DNA of 28,452 nucleotides, taken from positions 1 through 28,452 of the forward strand of contig JBOHPP010000116.1 in the NCBI GenBank assembly GCA_050731755.1, in the 5' to 3' direction. Position 1 is the first letter of the stretch. Each line of letters opens with the position of its first letter. The position numbers were made by a program, and so were the translations under genes. Of the stretch, positions 13,956 to 22,162 are shown one piece after another. This stretch comes from JBOHPP01 sp050731755 (GTDB lineage Bacteria > Methylomirabilota > Methylomirabilia > Rokubacteriales > CSP1-6). The notes under the pieces were generated by a model, which saw only the letters and a list, made by a program, of their open reading frames with translations, was not told where the DNA came from and did not search any database.

Positions 13956-14885
13956 TTACGGGGGGACGAGGAAGCTCGAGCGGCTGTAGTTGGTCAGCAG
14001 ATTGGCGAGCCCGGCCTCGAACGAGCGGAGCGGCTCCAGGGATCGCGAAAGCAAGGCGGCGGCGGCCGCGCTGAGGCCGACGCCGGCGACGAACCAGGCG
14101 AAGGCCAGGCGGTTGGCGAGCGTCTTCGGCTGGTGTTTGGCGTACACGAAGCCCCAACTCGTCAACGTGGCGTCCTCGTAGCGTTGGACCGGGCGCGGGG
14201 GCCGGGCGTGGACGACATGGACGTCGGTGGCGATGGCCAGCCGTCCCCGCCGGGCGAGCGCCCAGGAGAGGTCGATGTCCTCGCCCAGCGAGCCGGCCCG
14301 GTAGCGGGCGTCCAGCCGCACGCCGTCGAGAGCGCTCCTCCGGATGAGGCCCATGCCGCCGCCCAACAGGCGCATGGGGACCAGCGCGCCCTGGTATCGT
14401 CGCCAGTGCCAGTAGACCGGCTGACGGTCGTCCCGGAAGGGTCCGCGACAGAATATGGTGGTGAGGAGGCGGCTCGTCCACGGCGGCGGCGTGTAGTTCG
14501 TGATGACGGGCGTCACGGCCACCAGCCCCGGCGTCCGCCTGTGGTGCTCGAGCAGGCGCTCGAGCGCATCGGGATCGGGCACCATGTCGTCGTCGATGCT
14601 GAGCACGAAGTCGGTCGTGACCAGGTCGAAGCCGGCGTTCCGGGCGGGCGCCAGCCCGGCAATCTTGGGATCCCAAATGTACTGGAGTGCCGGGCGCCGC
14701 GGCTCGGGCACCGCGTGCACCAGAGCCTCCACCACCGCCCGGCCCCCGTCCTCGTTGCTCTGGTCCACGATGATGAGCTGGCCGAGGGTCGTCGTCTGCG
14801 CCAGGAGGTGCCGAACGGTCTCGGCAAGGAGCGCCGCCCGGTTCTTGGTGGGGATGACGGCGGCTACGGTGCTGGAGTCGGTCAC
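13956..14885 (-). CDS. Family 2 glycosyltransferase
   Basis: A GT-A fold inverting glycosyltransferase of 309 residues. It opens with V-A-A-V-I-P-T-K-N-R (7-16), the nucleotide-binding start of family 2, followed by L-I-I-V-D-Q-S-N-E-D, the acidic metal-binding motif S-I-D-D-D-M-V (Asp98-Asp100), and G-E-D-I-D-L-S-W, which holds the likely catalytic base. A hydrophobic stretch near the C-terminus (A-F-A-W-F-V-A-G-V-G-L-S-A-A-A) suggests membrane attachment. The donor and acceptor are unknown. The GTG at 14885 is chosen because the fold begins directly after it and it overlaps the stop of a possible 35-residue leader ORF; an ATG further up at 15023 has a good GAGAAGG but would add a proline-rich stretch not typical of the family. 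Confidence 0.87.
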   Translation of the reverse strand: MTDSSTVAAVIPTKNRAALLAETVRHLLAQTTTLGQLIIVDQSNEDGGRAVVEALVHAVPEPRRPALQYIWDPKIAGLAPARNAGFDLVTTDFVLSIDDDMVPDPDALERLLEHHRRTPGLVAVTPVITNYTPPPWTSRLLTTIFCRGPFRDDRQPVYWHWRRYQGALVPMRLLGGGMGLIRRSALDGVRLDARYRAGSLGEDIDLSWALARRGRLAIATDVHVVHARPPRPVQRYEDATLTSWGFVYAKHQPKTLANRLAFAWFVAGVGLSAAAAALLSRSLEPLRSFEAGLANLLTNYSRSSFLVPP

Positions 14886-14989
14886 GCGGAGGACGATCGC
14901 GAGCGGCGGCGCGCGGGGCCCCTCAGGCGCTCCCGCGCCGCGACGCAGCCGAGCAGAACGAAATAGAGGACAACTCGGAGGGCAGCCAT
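14882..14989 (-). CDS. Possible 35-residue single-helix peptide before the glycosyltransferase
   Basis: An ATG at 14989, preceded by GGGAG six bases upstream, opens a 35-codon frame with one hydrophobic segment (A-L-R-V-V-L-Y-F-V-L-L-G-C-V) and a highly basic C-terminus. Its TGA overlaps the GTG start of the glycosyltransferase in a GTGA. It may be a small membrane protein or only a coupling leader. The evidence is the start signal and the overlap; there is no recognised family. Confidence 0.35.
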   Translation of the reverse strand: MAALRVVLYFVLLGCVAARERLRGPARRRSRSSSA

Positions 14990-15124
14990 AGGCGTCTCCC
15001 GGCAGGAGAGAAGCAAGCGCCATGCCCTTCTCGACCTGACCGGGAAATCGGCGCCAGCGCTGACCCCGGGCCGGGCCCGCTGGTAAAAGAGCTTCCCCCT
15101 CCAGGAACGAAGGTGCCCCTCTGC

Positions 15125-15168
15125 TATAATCGGCCCCCACGCCGCGGAAACCATCGCCTCGAGGAGGG
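15125..15168 (+). promoter_or_regulatory. Promoter -10 and ribosome-binding site for the quinone oxidoreductase
   Basis: TATAAT at 15125-15130 is a perfect -10 hexamer; the expected -35 position has no good match. A start near 15137 would give a leader of about 38 bases, with GAGGAGGG at 15161-15168 placed seven bases before the ATG at 15176. The remaining 135 bases up to the possible leader peptide start at 14989 show nothing definite. Confidence 0.55.
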
Positions 15169-15175
15169 TCAGCCG

Positions 15176-16144
15176 ATGAAAGCGGTCCGCGTCCATGCTC
15201 CCGGAGGGCCCGAGGCCCTGCGCTACGAGGAAGTGCCCCAGCCCACGCCGAAGGCGGGCGAGGCCGTCGTCAAGGTCGACGCCGCCGGGGTCAACTACAT
15301 CGACGTCTACTACCGCAGCGGGCTCTACAAGGCCGAGCTGCCCCTCACCCTCGGCCTCGAGGCGGGCGGTACGGTGACGGCCGTCGCCTCCGGCGTCTCC
15401 GAGGTCAAGGCGGGCGACAAGGTCGCCTATACCGGCGTGGCCGGCGCCTACGCGGAGTACGCGGCCGTGCCCGCGGCGCGCCTGGTGGTCCTGCCCGCCG
15501 GCGTCAGCACCAAACAGGGGGCGGCGGCGATGCTGCAAGGGATGACCGCGCACTATCTCGCCTGCTCGACCTATCCGCTCAAGACGGGCGACACGTGCCT
15601 CGTCCACGCGGCCGCCGGCGGCGTGGGATTGCTCCTCTGCCAGATCGCCAAGATGCGAGGGGCGCGCGTCATCGGCACGGTCTCCACCGACGAGAAGGCC
15701 AAGGTCGCCCGTGAGGCCGGCGCCGACGAGGTGATCCTCTACACCAGGCAGGACTTCGAGGCGGAGGTGAAGCGGATCACCGGGGGCAAGGGCCTGCAGG
15801 TCGTCTACGACTCGGTGGGCAAGACCACCTGGGACAAGAGCCTCAACTGCCTCGCCCTGCGCGGCACGATCGCGCTCTTCGGGCAGTCGAGCGGGCCCAT
15901 CGGCCAGATCGACCCGCAGATCCTCAACCAGAAGGGCTCGCTCTATCTCACGCGGCCGAGCCTCTTCCACTACGTGGCCACCCGCGAGGAGTTGGTCCAG
16001 CGGGCCGGCGAGGTGCTGGGCTGGATCAAGAACGGCAAGCTCCGGCTGCGCACGGAGTTCGAGTTCCCCCTCAAGGACGCCGCCGAGGCGCATCGCGCGC
16101 TGGAGGGCCGCAAGACCACAGGCAAGGTACTGCTCATCCCGTGA
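15176..16144 (+). CDS. Zinc-less quinone oxidoreductase (MDR superfamily)
   Basis: An NADPH-dependent quinone reductase or related enoyl-type reductase of 322 residues, the usual length for E. coli QorA-like proteins. It starts K-A-V-R-V-H-A-P-G-G-P-E-A-L-R-Y, typical of the quinone oxidoreductase branch, contains G-V-N-Y-I-D-V-Y-Y-R-S-G, and has the Rossmann loop H-A-A-A-G-G-V-G-L-L-L. The cysteine ligands of zinc alcohol dehydrogenases are absent. The ATG at 15176 is fixed by a strong ribosome-binding site. The stop overlaps the acyl-CoA ligase start by GTGA, so the two are translated together, which could link it to acyl-CoA or aromatic acid metabolism. The substrate is not known. Confidence 0.93.
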   Translation: MKAVRVHAPGGPEALRYEEVPQPTPKAGEAVVKVDAAGVNYIDVYYRSGLYKAELPLTLGLEAGGTVTAVASGVSEVKAGDKVAYTGVAGAYAEYAAVPAARLVVLPAGVSTKQGAAAMLQGMTAHYLACSTYPLKTGDTCLVHAAAGGVGLLLCQIAKMRGARVIGTVSTDEKAKVAREAGADEVILYTRQDFEAEVKRITGGKGLQVVYDSVGKTTWDKSLNCLALRGTIALFGQSSGPIGQIDPQILNQKGSLYLTRPSLFHYVATREELVQRAGEVLGWIKNGKLRLRTEFEFPLKDAAEAHRALEGRKTTGKVLLIP

Positions 16145-17604
16145 ACGTCGCCGAGCTGCTCGAGCGCTCGGCGCTCTGGCACGGCGACCGGACGGCGCTG
16201 ATCTTCGGCGAGCGGCGCTGGACCTACCGCGAGCTGGAGGCCCAGGCCTCCGCGCTGGCCGGGGGCTTCAGCGGGCTCGGGCTCCAGCCCGGCGAGCGCG
16301 TCGGGCTGCACCTGCCCAACGGGCCGGAGTTCGTGCTGGCCTACTACGCGGCGCAGAAGGCCGGCCTGATCCCGCTGTCCCTCAACGTGACCTACAAGGC
16401 CGAGGAGATCGAGTACATCGTGGGCGACGCCGCGGCCGGCGCGGTCATCACCGCCGACCCCGTGGCTTCGAATCTCCCCACGCGCAACGCCATGCGCTCG
16501 GTGCGGCACGTGCTCAACGCCGGCGAACTGGCCACGCTGACCGGCAAGCCTCTGCGGGCGATCGAGCGCGACCGCGACGAGACCGCGGCCATCCTCTACA
16601 CCTCGGCCACCACCGGGCGGCCCAAGGGCGTGATGCTCACGCACGCCAATGTCGTCTCCAACGCCTACGCCACCGCCCACCACCTCCACATGACCCCGGA
16701 GGACCGCGGTCTCTGCGCGTTGCCGATGTTCCACTGCTTCGGCCAGAATTTCATCCTGAACGCGCTGGTGGCGGCCGGCGGGCTCCTCGTGCTCCAGGAG
16801 CGGTTCGTGCCCGAGGCCTTCGGGGAGGCCGTGGCCCGGCACCGCGTCACGCTCTTCTACGCGGTGCCGACCATGTACATCCTGCTGCTGTCCTCGGCCC
16901 CAGGCCATGACTTTGGTTCGGTACGGCTGTTCTTCTCGGCGGCGGCCACGCTGCCCACTGACGTGGAGCGCCGCTGGCACCAGGTCTATGGCCGGTGGAT
17001 CCACCAGGGGTACGGGCTCACCGAGTGCTCGCCCTTCGCCTCCTACAACCACGAGCACGCCTTCAAGCCCGGCGCCCTCGGCACGCCCATCGAGAACGTG
17101 GAAATGAAGATCGCCGACGAGAGCGGCCGGGAGCTGCCCGACGGCGAGCTGGGCGAGATCCTCATCAAGGGCCCGAACGTGATGAAGGGCTACTTCGGCA
17201 ACCCCCAGGCGACGGCCGAAGCGATCCGCGACGGCTGGCTCCACTCGGGCGACATCGGCTACCGCGACGCCGACGGTTACTACTTCATCGTCGACCGCGT
17301 GAAGGACATGATCAACGTCTCCGGCTTCAAGGTCTTCCCCCGCGAGGTCGAGGAGGTGCTCTTCCGTCATCCGGGGGTGAAGGAGGCGGCCGTGGTCGGC
17401 GTGTCCCACGCGGTGCGGGGGGAGGCGGTGAAGGCCTTCGTGGTGCTGAACTCCGGGGCGGGGGTCAGTGCCGACGAGTTGCGCGAGCTGTGCCGCGCCG
17501 CCGTCGCCTCCTACAAGGTTCCGGAGATCGTGGAGTTCATCGACGCGCTGCCCAAGAACCCCACCGGCAAGATCCTCAAAAAGGAGCTGCGCAGGCGCGG
17601 GTAG
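16141..17604 (+). CDS. Acyl-CoA synthetase (class I adenylate-forming enzyme)
   Basis: Activates a carboxylic acid through an acyl-adenylate to the CoA thioester. The 487-residue product has the ATP-binding loop Y-T-S-A-T-T-G-R-P-K-G (153-163), in which the usual third-position Gly is Ala, the motif Y-G-L-T-E (291-295), the hinge D-R-V-K-D-M-I-N-V-S-G, and the catalytic lysine in P-T-G-K-I-L-K (Lys477). The length and motifs fit medium- or long-chain fatty acyl-CoA ligases, but an aromatic or malonyl-type acid cannot be excluded. The GTG overlaps the oxidoreductase stop. A 7-base hairpin spans the stop codon (17596-17613). The cytosolic location is inferred from the lack of any signal or membrane segment. 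Confidence 0.92.
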   Translation: MNVAELLERSALWHGDRTALIFGERRWTYRELEAQASALAGGFSGLGLQPGERVGLHLPNGPEFVLAYYAAQKAGLIPLSLNVTYKAEEIEYIVGDAAAGAVITADPVASNLPTRNAMRSVRHVLNAGELATLTGKPLRAIERDRDETAAILYTSATTGRPKGVMLTHANVVSNAYATAHHLHMTPEDRGLCALPMFHCFGQNFILNALVAAGGLLVLQERFVPEAFGEAVARHRVTLFYAVPTMYILLLSSAPGHDFGSVRLFFSAAATLPTDVERRWHQVYGRWIHQGYGLTECSPFASYNHEHAFKPGALGTPIENVEMKIADESGRELPDGELGEILIKGPNVMKGYFGNPQATAEAIRDGWLHSGDIGYRDADGYYFIVDRVKDMINVSGFKVFPREVEEVLFRHPGVKEAAVVGVSHAVRGEAVKAFVVLNSGAGVSADELRELCRAAVASYKVPEIVEFIDALPKNPTGKILKKELRRRG

Positions 17605-17615
17605 GAACCCGCGGG

Positions 17616-17634
17616 TACAATAGGTCCAGGGAAG
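17616..17634 (+). promoter_or_regulatory. Putative -10 box and ribosome-binding site for the AsmA gene
   Basis: TACAAT (17616-17621) resembles a -10 hexamer, and GGGAAGGG (17629-17636) lies six bases before the GTG at 17642. No convincing -35 is seen because that region is occupied by the hairpin at 17596-17613. The gene may also be read through from the ligase. Confidence 0.4.
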
Positions 17635-17641
17635 GGCTGCC

Positions 17642-19273
17642 GTGAATCCCGCGTGGAAGTGGATCGCCGTGGCCGTCGGGGCGGTCGTCGTCCTGGCGAT
17701 CGCTGCGCTGGCCGCCGTCCCGTACCTCGTCGACACCCCCCGCATCCAGGCGCTGATCGCCAGCACCGCCAGCCAGGCCCTCGGGCGCCCGGTCAAGTTC
17801 TCGTCCGTCTCGGTCTCCGTGCTGCCGCGGCCGGCGGTGGTCCTCAAGGAGCTCGAGGTCGCCGAGGATCCGGCCTTCGGCAAGGCGCCGTTTCTCCGGC
17901 TGAACCAGGCCGAGCTGCGGCTCAAGCTCTGGCCCCTCTTCCTGTTCCGGGTCGAGCCGGGCGACTTCGTTCTGAAGGAGCCGGTGATCGCCCTCCTGCA
18001 GAGCGCCGACGGGCGCTGGAACATCGCCAGCCTGGGCCAGCCCACTGATGCGCGAGCGCCGTCGCGGCCACGGTCGGGAGGCGGCAGCGCGGGCGCGGCG
18101 ACCGTTCTCGGCACCCAGGTCAAGATCGTGGACGGCGTGATCGCCTACGAATCCCGCGCCGGCGGCGAGGCGGCGCGCTACCGCGTCGAGGACCTGGATC
18201 TGACGCTCATCCCCGGGGCCGGGCCACTGGCCTTCGAGGGCAACGCCCGGGTCAAGCCCGGCGACCTGTCCGTGAAGATCACGGAAGGCAGCGTCGGCCT
18301 CGATGGTACCCGCGCGCTCACCGAGGCGCCGGTGCGCGGGAAACTGGCCCTCGATGGTAAGGACATCCGCCCGTTGGTAGCCACCGCCATGGGCCCCGAG
18401 CCCGTCATCGGCGGCGGCCTCAAGGGCACGCTCACGCTGGGCGGCACGGTGGGCAAGCCTCGGGCGGCTGGCGACGCGCAGCTCAGCGACCTGACGGTCA
18501 CGCAGACGAACGCCGGCTGCCCTGAACCCAAGCGGCGCACGCTGGCGCTGGGGCCGCTCAAGCTGAACGCCGCCTGGGCGGACTCGCGCTTCACCGCGCG
18601 GCCGGCGACCACCTCCATCGCCGCAGGCAACATCACCACCGGCCTGACGGTGACCATGGACGGCGGCCCCATCCGCGTCCAACTGGGCGACCTCGGAGTC
18701 AAAAGCTTGCCCGTCGAGAAGCTCCTGGTGGACTTCCTCTGCCAGGGCTACGCCGTGACGGGTCCCCTCGACCTGACGGGCACCGCTTCGGCCCGGCTCG
18801 ATGCGTTGTGGACGACACTGGATGGCAAGGGGCAGCTTCGTCTGGGGCCGGGCAAGGTGGTGGGCGCGCAGGCGCTGGCGCTCCTGAACAACGTGGTGCG
18901 CATCGCCGGCACGGTGGGCGCGCTGCTCAGCGGCGAGGTCCCCACCGCGGCCCTGGCCTCGGCGCTGGACTACGACTCGATCACCGCGACCTACACCATC
19001 AACGATGGCGTGATCAGCACGCGCGATCTGCAGCTCACGGGCCGCGCCTTGAATGCCCGGGCCGCCGGCACCTATGCCCTGGCCACCGGCGCCATGAACG
19101 TGGACCTCACCATGAGCACCGGCCGCCGCGAGCTCAAGGCCAAGGTCACCGGCACGGCGGCGTCGCCATCGATCCGCGTCGCTCCCGCCGGCCTGCTCAC
19201 CCCGCGCGAGCAGGAGAAGCTCGGCGAGAAACTCGGCGAGGGGCTGCAGGACCTGCTCAAGAAGATCAGATAG
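17642..19273 (+). CDS. AsmA-family protein
   Basis: A 543-residue envelope protein with one N-terminal membrane anchor (about 5-27) and a large periplasmic part. AsmA-like proteins belong to the repeating beta-groove group of bridge-like lipid carriers that help move phospholipids towards the outer membrane. Typical features are the post-anchor D-T-P-R-I-Q-A-L-I-A-S-T-A-S-Q-A-L-G-R-P-V-K-F pattern, V-L-P-R-P-A-V-V-L-K-E-L-E-V-A, repeated amphipathic strands, and the C-terminal AsmA-2-like core (A-R-L-D-A-L-W-T-T-L-D-G-K-G). The final residues (E-K-L-G-E-K-L-G-E-G-L-Q-D-L-L-K-K) form an amphipathic helix. The GTG start has a ribosome-binding site. Its end overlaps the convergent DUF2071 gene by eight bases. 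It fits functionally with mlaC in the same window. Confidence 0.88.
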   Translation: MNPAWKWIAVAVGAVVVLAIAALAAVPYLVDTPRIQALIASTASQALGRPVKFSSVSVSVLPRPAVVLKELEVAEDPAFGKAPFLRLNQAELRLKLWPLFLFRVEPGDFVLKEPVIALLQSADGRWNIASLGQPTDARAPSRPRSGGGSAGAATVLGTQVKIVDGVIAYESRAGGEAARYRVEDLDLTLIPGAGPLAFEGNARVKPGDLSVKITEGSVGLDGTRALTEAPVRGKLALDGKDIRPLVATAMGPEPVIGGGLKGTLTLGGTVGKPRAAGDAQLSDLTVTQTNAGCPEPKRRTLALGPLKLNAAWADSRFTARPATTSIAAGNITTGLTVTMDGGPIRVQLGDLGVKSLPVEKLLVDFLCQGYAVTGPLDLTGTASARLDALWTTLDGKGQLRLGPGKVVGAQALALLNNVVRIAGTVGALLSGEVPTAALASALDYDSITATYTINDGVISTRDLQLTGRALNARAAGTYALATGAMNVDLTMSTGRRELKAKVTGTAASPSIRVAPAGLLTPREQEKLGEKLGEGLQDLLKKIR

Positions 19274-20006
19274 TCACCCGCCGCGGCGACCAGATCCTGA
19301 CCGTCTGCTGTCGAGCGAAGTGGAGCACCGGCTCGACCGCCGGCAGCCTGATGCCGAGCGGTTCGGTCATGGTGTTCACCGCCAGCTCGGCCTCGGCACG
19401 CTGGAGCGGCCACCGCGGGTGCTGGATGTCCCCCCGGTAGACGCGGCCGCCCGGCGCCACCGTGTAAAGGCAGTACCGCTCCGTGGGCCATTCGTCGAAC
19501 GATCCCGAGGCCGCCCGGAACGGCCCGCCGACGGCGCGATAGCGCGCGCGGAGCTGCGCGGGCGGCGCGCCACGATGAATCCGCTGACTCTCGTAGACCA
19601 CCTCGTCGTTGCCGCGCCGCCGGCGCATGGCCGCGCGGTAGTAGGGAAGACGGTACCAGCGGCGAGCTACCGCCACGGCCACCGGATTGGCGGTATCGAG
19701 GCTGAAGAAGTACACGCCGGGCACGCCGCCGAGCGTCACGTAGGTGCGCACGTTCAGCTCGAGGAAGCGCGAGAGCCAGGGCAGGGCCGGCGTGCCGCGA
19801 AGCCGCACGCCGTGCATCCCGAAAGGCACCACCCCGATCCACGCCCGGCCGTCGAAGGTGTCGATCTCCAGCGGAGTGGGCACGAGCGGGCGGACCGTGT
19901 CGAGGGGAAGGGGCCAGTGCGCGAACAAGAGGTCGTCCCAGACCTGCGCCATGATCCACGGCCCGGCCGGCTGAGGCCGAGAATCGGCGCCGGCGTCGTG
20001 CATCAC
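19266..20006 (-). CDS. DUF2071 (YqjF-like) family protein
   Basis: A 246-residue protein of the DUF2071/YqjF family, related in fold to acetoacetate decarboxylase; no enzymatic role is established. The typical front is seen: M-A-Q-V-W-D-D-L-L-F-A-H-W-P-L-P, then L-V-P-T-P-L-E-I-D-T-F-D-G-R-A-W-I-G-V-V-P-F. The middle block E-L-N-V-R-T-Y-V and G-V-Y-F-F-S-L-D also fits. The C-terminal part has the conserved tyrosine-rich strand E-R-Y-C-L-Y. The first codons are GTG-ATG, so the start is 20006 or 20003; there is no ribosome-binding site, but the methyltransferase stop is only seven bases upstream, pointing to coupled translation. The end overlaps the AsmA gene tail to tail by eight bases. Confidence 0.85.
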   Translation of the reverse strand: MMHDAGADSRPQPAGPWIMAQVWDDLLFAHWPLPLDTVRPLVPTPLEIDTFDGRAWIGVVPFGMHGVRLRGTPALPWLSRFLELNVRTYVTLGGVPGVYFFSLDTANPVAVAVARRWYRLPYYRAAMRRRRGNDEVVYESQRIHRGAPPAQLRARYRAVGGPFRAASGSFDEWPTERYCLYTVAPGGRVYRGDIQHPRWPLQRAEAELAVNTMTEPLGIRLPAVEPVLHFARQQTVRIWSPRRVTI

Positions 20007-20013
20007 CGGAACG

Positions 20014-20835
20014 TCACGGCCGCGTGGCGCTGATGCGCCCGCCGCCCAGCTTGCCCGCCTCGATCAGGCTCACGAAGAACGCGTACACCTCCTGGTACTC
20101 GCGGTACCACGCTTCGCCAAAGCGAGCCACCGTGTCGTCACGCCAGGCCCGGTACATCTCGAGCCGGCGGCGCAGGATGGGGCGCCACTCGTCGGTGAGG
20201 TCTTCGGCCTCGATGGCGCTGAAGCCCGCGCGACCCAGGAGGGCGCGGTAGCCCTCGAGCGTCTGCAGGGTCACCGCGGCCATCCAGTCGCGCAGCCGGC
20301 GGCGCTCGCCGTCGCCGAGCCGTGCGTGGGCGATCCAGTCGGTGAACACCAGCCGCCCGCCGGGCCCGAGCACGCGCCGGCACTCCGTCAGCACGGCCGC
20401 CTTGTCCTCGACGTGGAGGAACGCTTCCTGGCTCAGGCACACGGAGAAGGCGCCGTTGGCGAGCGGCAGCGCGCTGGCGTCGGCTCTCAGGATGGCGACG
20501 ACGTCATCGAGCCCGACCAGCCGGCTCAGGCGTGCCGCGCCGGCGGCGCGGCCGTGGTTCAACTCCACGGCGACGACGCGGCAGCCCAGGCGCGCGGCCA
20601 GGAAGCGCGCAGGGCCGGCGAGCCCCGCGCACACGTCGAGCACCCGGCAGGCCGGGCCGATGGCGGCGCGGCGGGCCAGCGTCTCCACCGCGGCCAAGCC
20701 ACCGTAGTGGTCCTGGTCGAAGTCGAAGAGGTGATCGGCGATGAGGCCGGCCAGGGTGCCGCGGCGGCGGGCGACGGCGGCCAGGACCTGCCCCACGTTG
20801 ATCGGATGGCGATCGTAGAAGTCGACGACGCTCAC
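20014..20835 (-). CDS. Class I SAM-dependent methyltransferase
   Basis: A 273-residue Rossmann-fold methyltransferase. The SAM-binding motif I is V-L-D-V-C-A-G-L-A-G-P-A (65-76), followed by the acidic ribose contact V-V-A-V-E-L, motif with D-A-S-A-L-P-L, and the C-L-S-Q-E-A-F-L-H-V block of small-molecule (UbiE, sarcosine/dimethylglycine type) enzymes. The front segment F-Y-D-R-H-P-I-N-V-G-Q and D-H-Y-G-G-L precedes the fold and may shape the substrate pocket. The substrate is unknown. The GTG at 20835 is the most likely start since the open frame upstream runs antisense into the citrate synthase gene. It is divergent from citrate synthase by 75 bases and followed closely by the DUF2071 gene. 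Confidence 0.88.
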   Translation of the reverse strand: MSVVDFYDRHPINVGQVLAAVARRRGTLAGLIADHLFDFDQDHYGGLAAVETLARRAAIGPACRVLDVCAGLAGPARFLAARLGCRVVAVELNHGRAAGAARLSRLVGLDDVVAILRADASALPLANGAFSVCLSQEAFLHVEDKAAVLTECRRVLGPGGRLVFTDWIAHARLGDGERRRLRDWMAAVTLQTLEGYRALLGRAGFSAIEAEDLTDEWRPILRRRLEMYRAWRDDTVARFGEAWYREYQEVYAFFVSLIEAGKLGGGRISATRP

Positions 20836-20865
20836 GGGCGGCGCGCCTTGAAGGCTCCCACGGGC

Positions 20866-20905
20866 TATGATAAAAGCAAACCGTTTCCAGACCTCTGGCG
20901 AGGGA
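20866..20905 (+). promoter_or_regulatory. Putative -10 and ribosome-binding site for citrate synthase
   Basis: TATGAT at 20866-20871 is a plausible -10 box, and GAGGGA around 20900-20905 lies about six bases before the ATG at 20911. The 75-base divergent gap must also hold the promoter of the methyltransferase, for which no clear box is seen. No good -35 was found at the usual spacing. Confidence 0.45.
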
Positions 20906-20910
20906 CGCGC

Positions 20911-22038
20911 ATGAGCAGCTTCAAGGAAGGTCTCGAAGACGTCGTCGTCTCCACCTCGGAAATCTGCTTCATCGACGGCCGGGAAGGTCGGCTGCTCTAC
21001 CGGGGCTACGACGTCGACCAGCTCGTCGAGCACTCGACGTTCGAGGAGGTCGTCTACCTCCTCTGGCACGCCGCGCTGCCGTCCGGCAAGGAGCTGGAGA
21101 GGCACGCCAAGGCCCTCGGCTCGACGGCCACCCGGCGCCTGCCGGCCAAGGTCCTGACCATTCTCCGCCAGTTGCCGCGCAAGACGACGCCCATGGAGGT
21201 GCTGCGCACCGGGGTGTCTGCCCTCTCGGCCTTCGATCCCGACACCGACGACAACTCGCGGGAGGCGACCGTTCGTAAGGCGGTCCGCCTCACCGCCCAG
21301 ATGCCGACCCTGGTCGCCGCCTGGGAGCGACTGCGACGAGGCCAGACGCCGGTGGCCCCCAACCCCAAGCTCAACCTCGCCGGCAACTTCCTCTATATGA
21401 TGAGTGGCCGGAAGCCGACGGACCTGGCCGCCAAGACCTTCGATGTGGCGCTCATCCTTCACGCCGATCACGAGTTCAACGCCTCGACCTTCGCGGCGCG
21501 GGTGACGGCGGCGACGCTGTCCGACCTGCACTCCTCGATCGTCTCCGGCATCGGAGCCCTGAAGGGACCGCTGCACGGCGGCGCCAACGAGCAGGTCATG
21601 CGCGTGGTGGAGCAGATCCGGACGCCCGAGCGGGCCGAGGGCTGGATCAAGAAGGCGCTGGCCGACAAAGCGCGCATCATGGGCTTCGGTCATCGCGTCT
21701 ACCGGGTGGAGGACCCGCGGGCCAAGCACCTCCGGCGGCTGGCCACGGAGTTGGGACAGCAGACCGGCAAGACCCACTACGTCCAGATCCTCAACACGGT
21801 GGCTCGCGTGGTCGGCGAGGAAAAGAAGATCTACCCGAACGTGGACCTCTACTCGGGCGCCGCCTACGCCGCGATGGGAATCCCCACCGACCAGTTCACG
21901 CCGATCTTCGCCATGAGCCGCGTGGTCGGTTGGGCCGCCCATGTGCTCGAACAACACGCGCACAACCGGCTCATCCGGCCTCGGGCCGAGTACACGGGGC
22001 CGGCCCGCCAGGCGTACGTCCCGCTGGACCGGCGCTAA
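20911..22038 (+). CDS. gltA: Citrate synthase / 2-methylcitrate synthase, small type
   Basis: Condenses oxaloacetate with acetyl-CoA (or propionyl-CoA) at the entry of the TCA or methylcitrate cycle. The 375-residue product has the catalytic residues of the family: His222 in G-P-L-H-G-G-A-N-E, His261 in G-F-G-H-R-V-Y and Asp312 in P-N-V-D-L-Y-S-G. It also has the oxaloacetate-binding L-H-A-D-H-E-F-N-A-S. The length is that of the dimeric citrate synthases of Gram-positives and archaea rather than the hexameric 427-residue E. coli form, and no N-terminal allosteric domain is present. The ATG at 20911 has GAGGG upstream. The second copy of the hairpin repeat begins four bases after the stop. 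Specificity for acetyl- or propionyl-CoA cannot be read from sequence alone. Confidence 0.95.
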   Translation: MSSFKEGLEDVVVSTSEICFIDGREGRLLYRGYDVDQLVEHSTFEEVVYLLWHAALPSGKELERHAKALGSTATRRLPAKVLTILRQLPRKTTPMEVLRTGVSALSAFDPDTDDNSREATVRKAVRLTAQMPTLVAAWERLRRGQTPVAPNPKLNLAGNFLYMMSGRKPTDLAAKTFDVALILHADHEFNASTFAARVTAATLSDLHSSIVSGIGALKGPLHGGANEQVMRVVEQIRTPERAEGWIKKALADKARIMGFGHRVYRVEDPRAKHLRRLATELGQQTGKTHYVQILNTVARVVGEEKKIYPNVDLYSGAAYAAMGIPTDQFTPIFAMSRVVGWAAHVLEQHAHNRLIRPRAEYTGPARQAYVPLDRR

Positions 22039-22042
22039 ATTC

Positions 22043-22121
22043 GGAGGGGGGCAAAGCCCCCCTTCCATGAAATTGGAGGGGGCAGCGGCCGCCCCCTCCA
22101 AACCTCCCCGTTCACGCGGGG
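22043..22121 (+). repeat. Dispersed palindromic repeat, copy B (tandem hairpins after citrate synthase)
   Basis: A first hairpin at 22043-22066 (GGAGGGGGGC, loop AAA, GCCCCCCTTCC) is followed by the full repeat at 22073-22101: an 11-base stem (TTGGAGGGGGC with GCCCCCTCCAA) around AGCGGCC. The tail AACCTCCCC and TTCACGCGGGG (to 22121) is shared with the other copies and can itself pair CCCC with GGGG. It starts four bases after the gltA stop in the same orientation. The arrangement of two hairpins is the same as in copy A. Confidence 0.87.
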
Positions 22122-22162
22122 TGCTACAACGCTTCCGGAGGCGGAGCCCGCGCTCGAACGTG

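Noticed and set aside
15091..15110. CTTCCCCCTCC, which looks like a piece of the dispersed repeat
   Set aside because: Only one arm is present, without loop or tail, so it is not supported as a copy.
15970..18123. Long minus-strand open frame opposite the acyl-CoA ligase gene
   Set aside because: No recognisable motifs and it runs antisense to a gene with all catalytic motifs of adenylate-forming enzymes.
20836..22101. N-terminal extension of the methyltransferase frame antisense to citrate synthase
   Set aside because: The frame is open, but the extension is antisense to gltA and of biased composition; the fold begins at the GTG at 20835.
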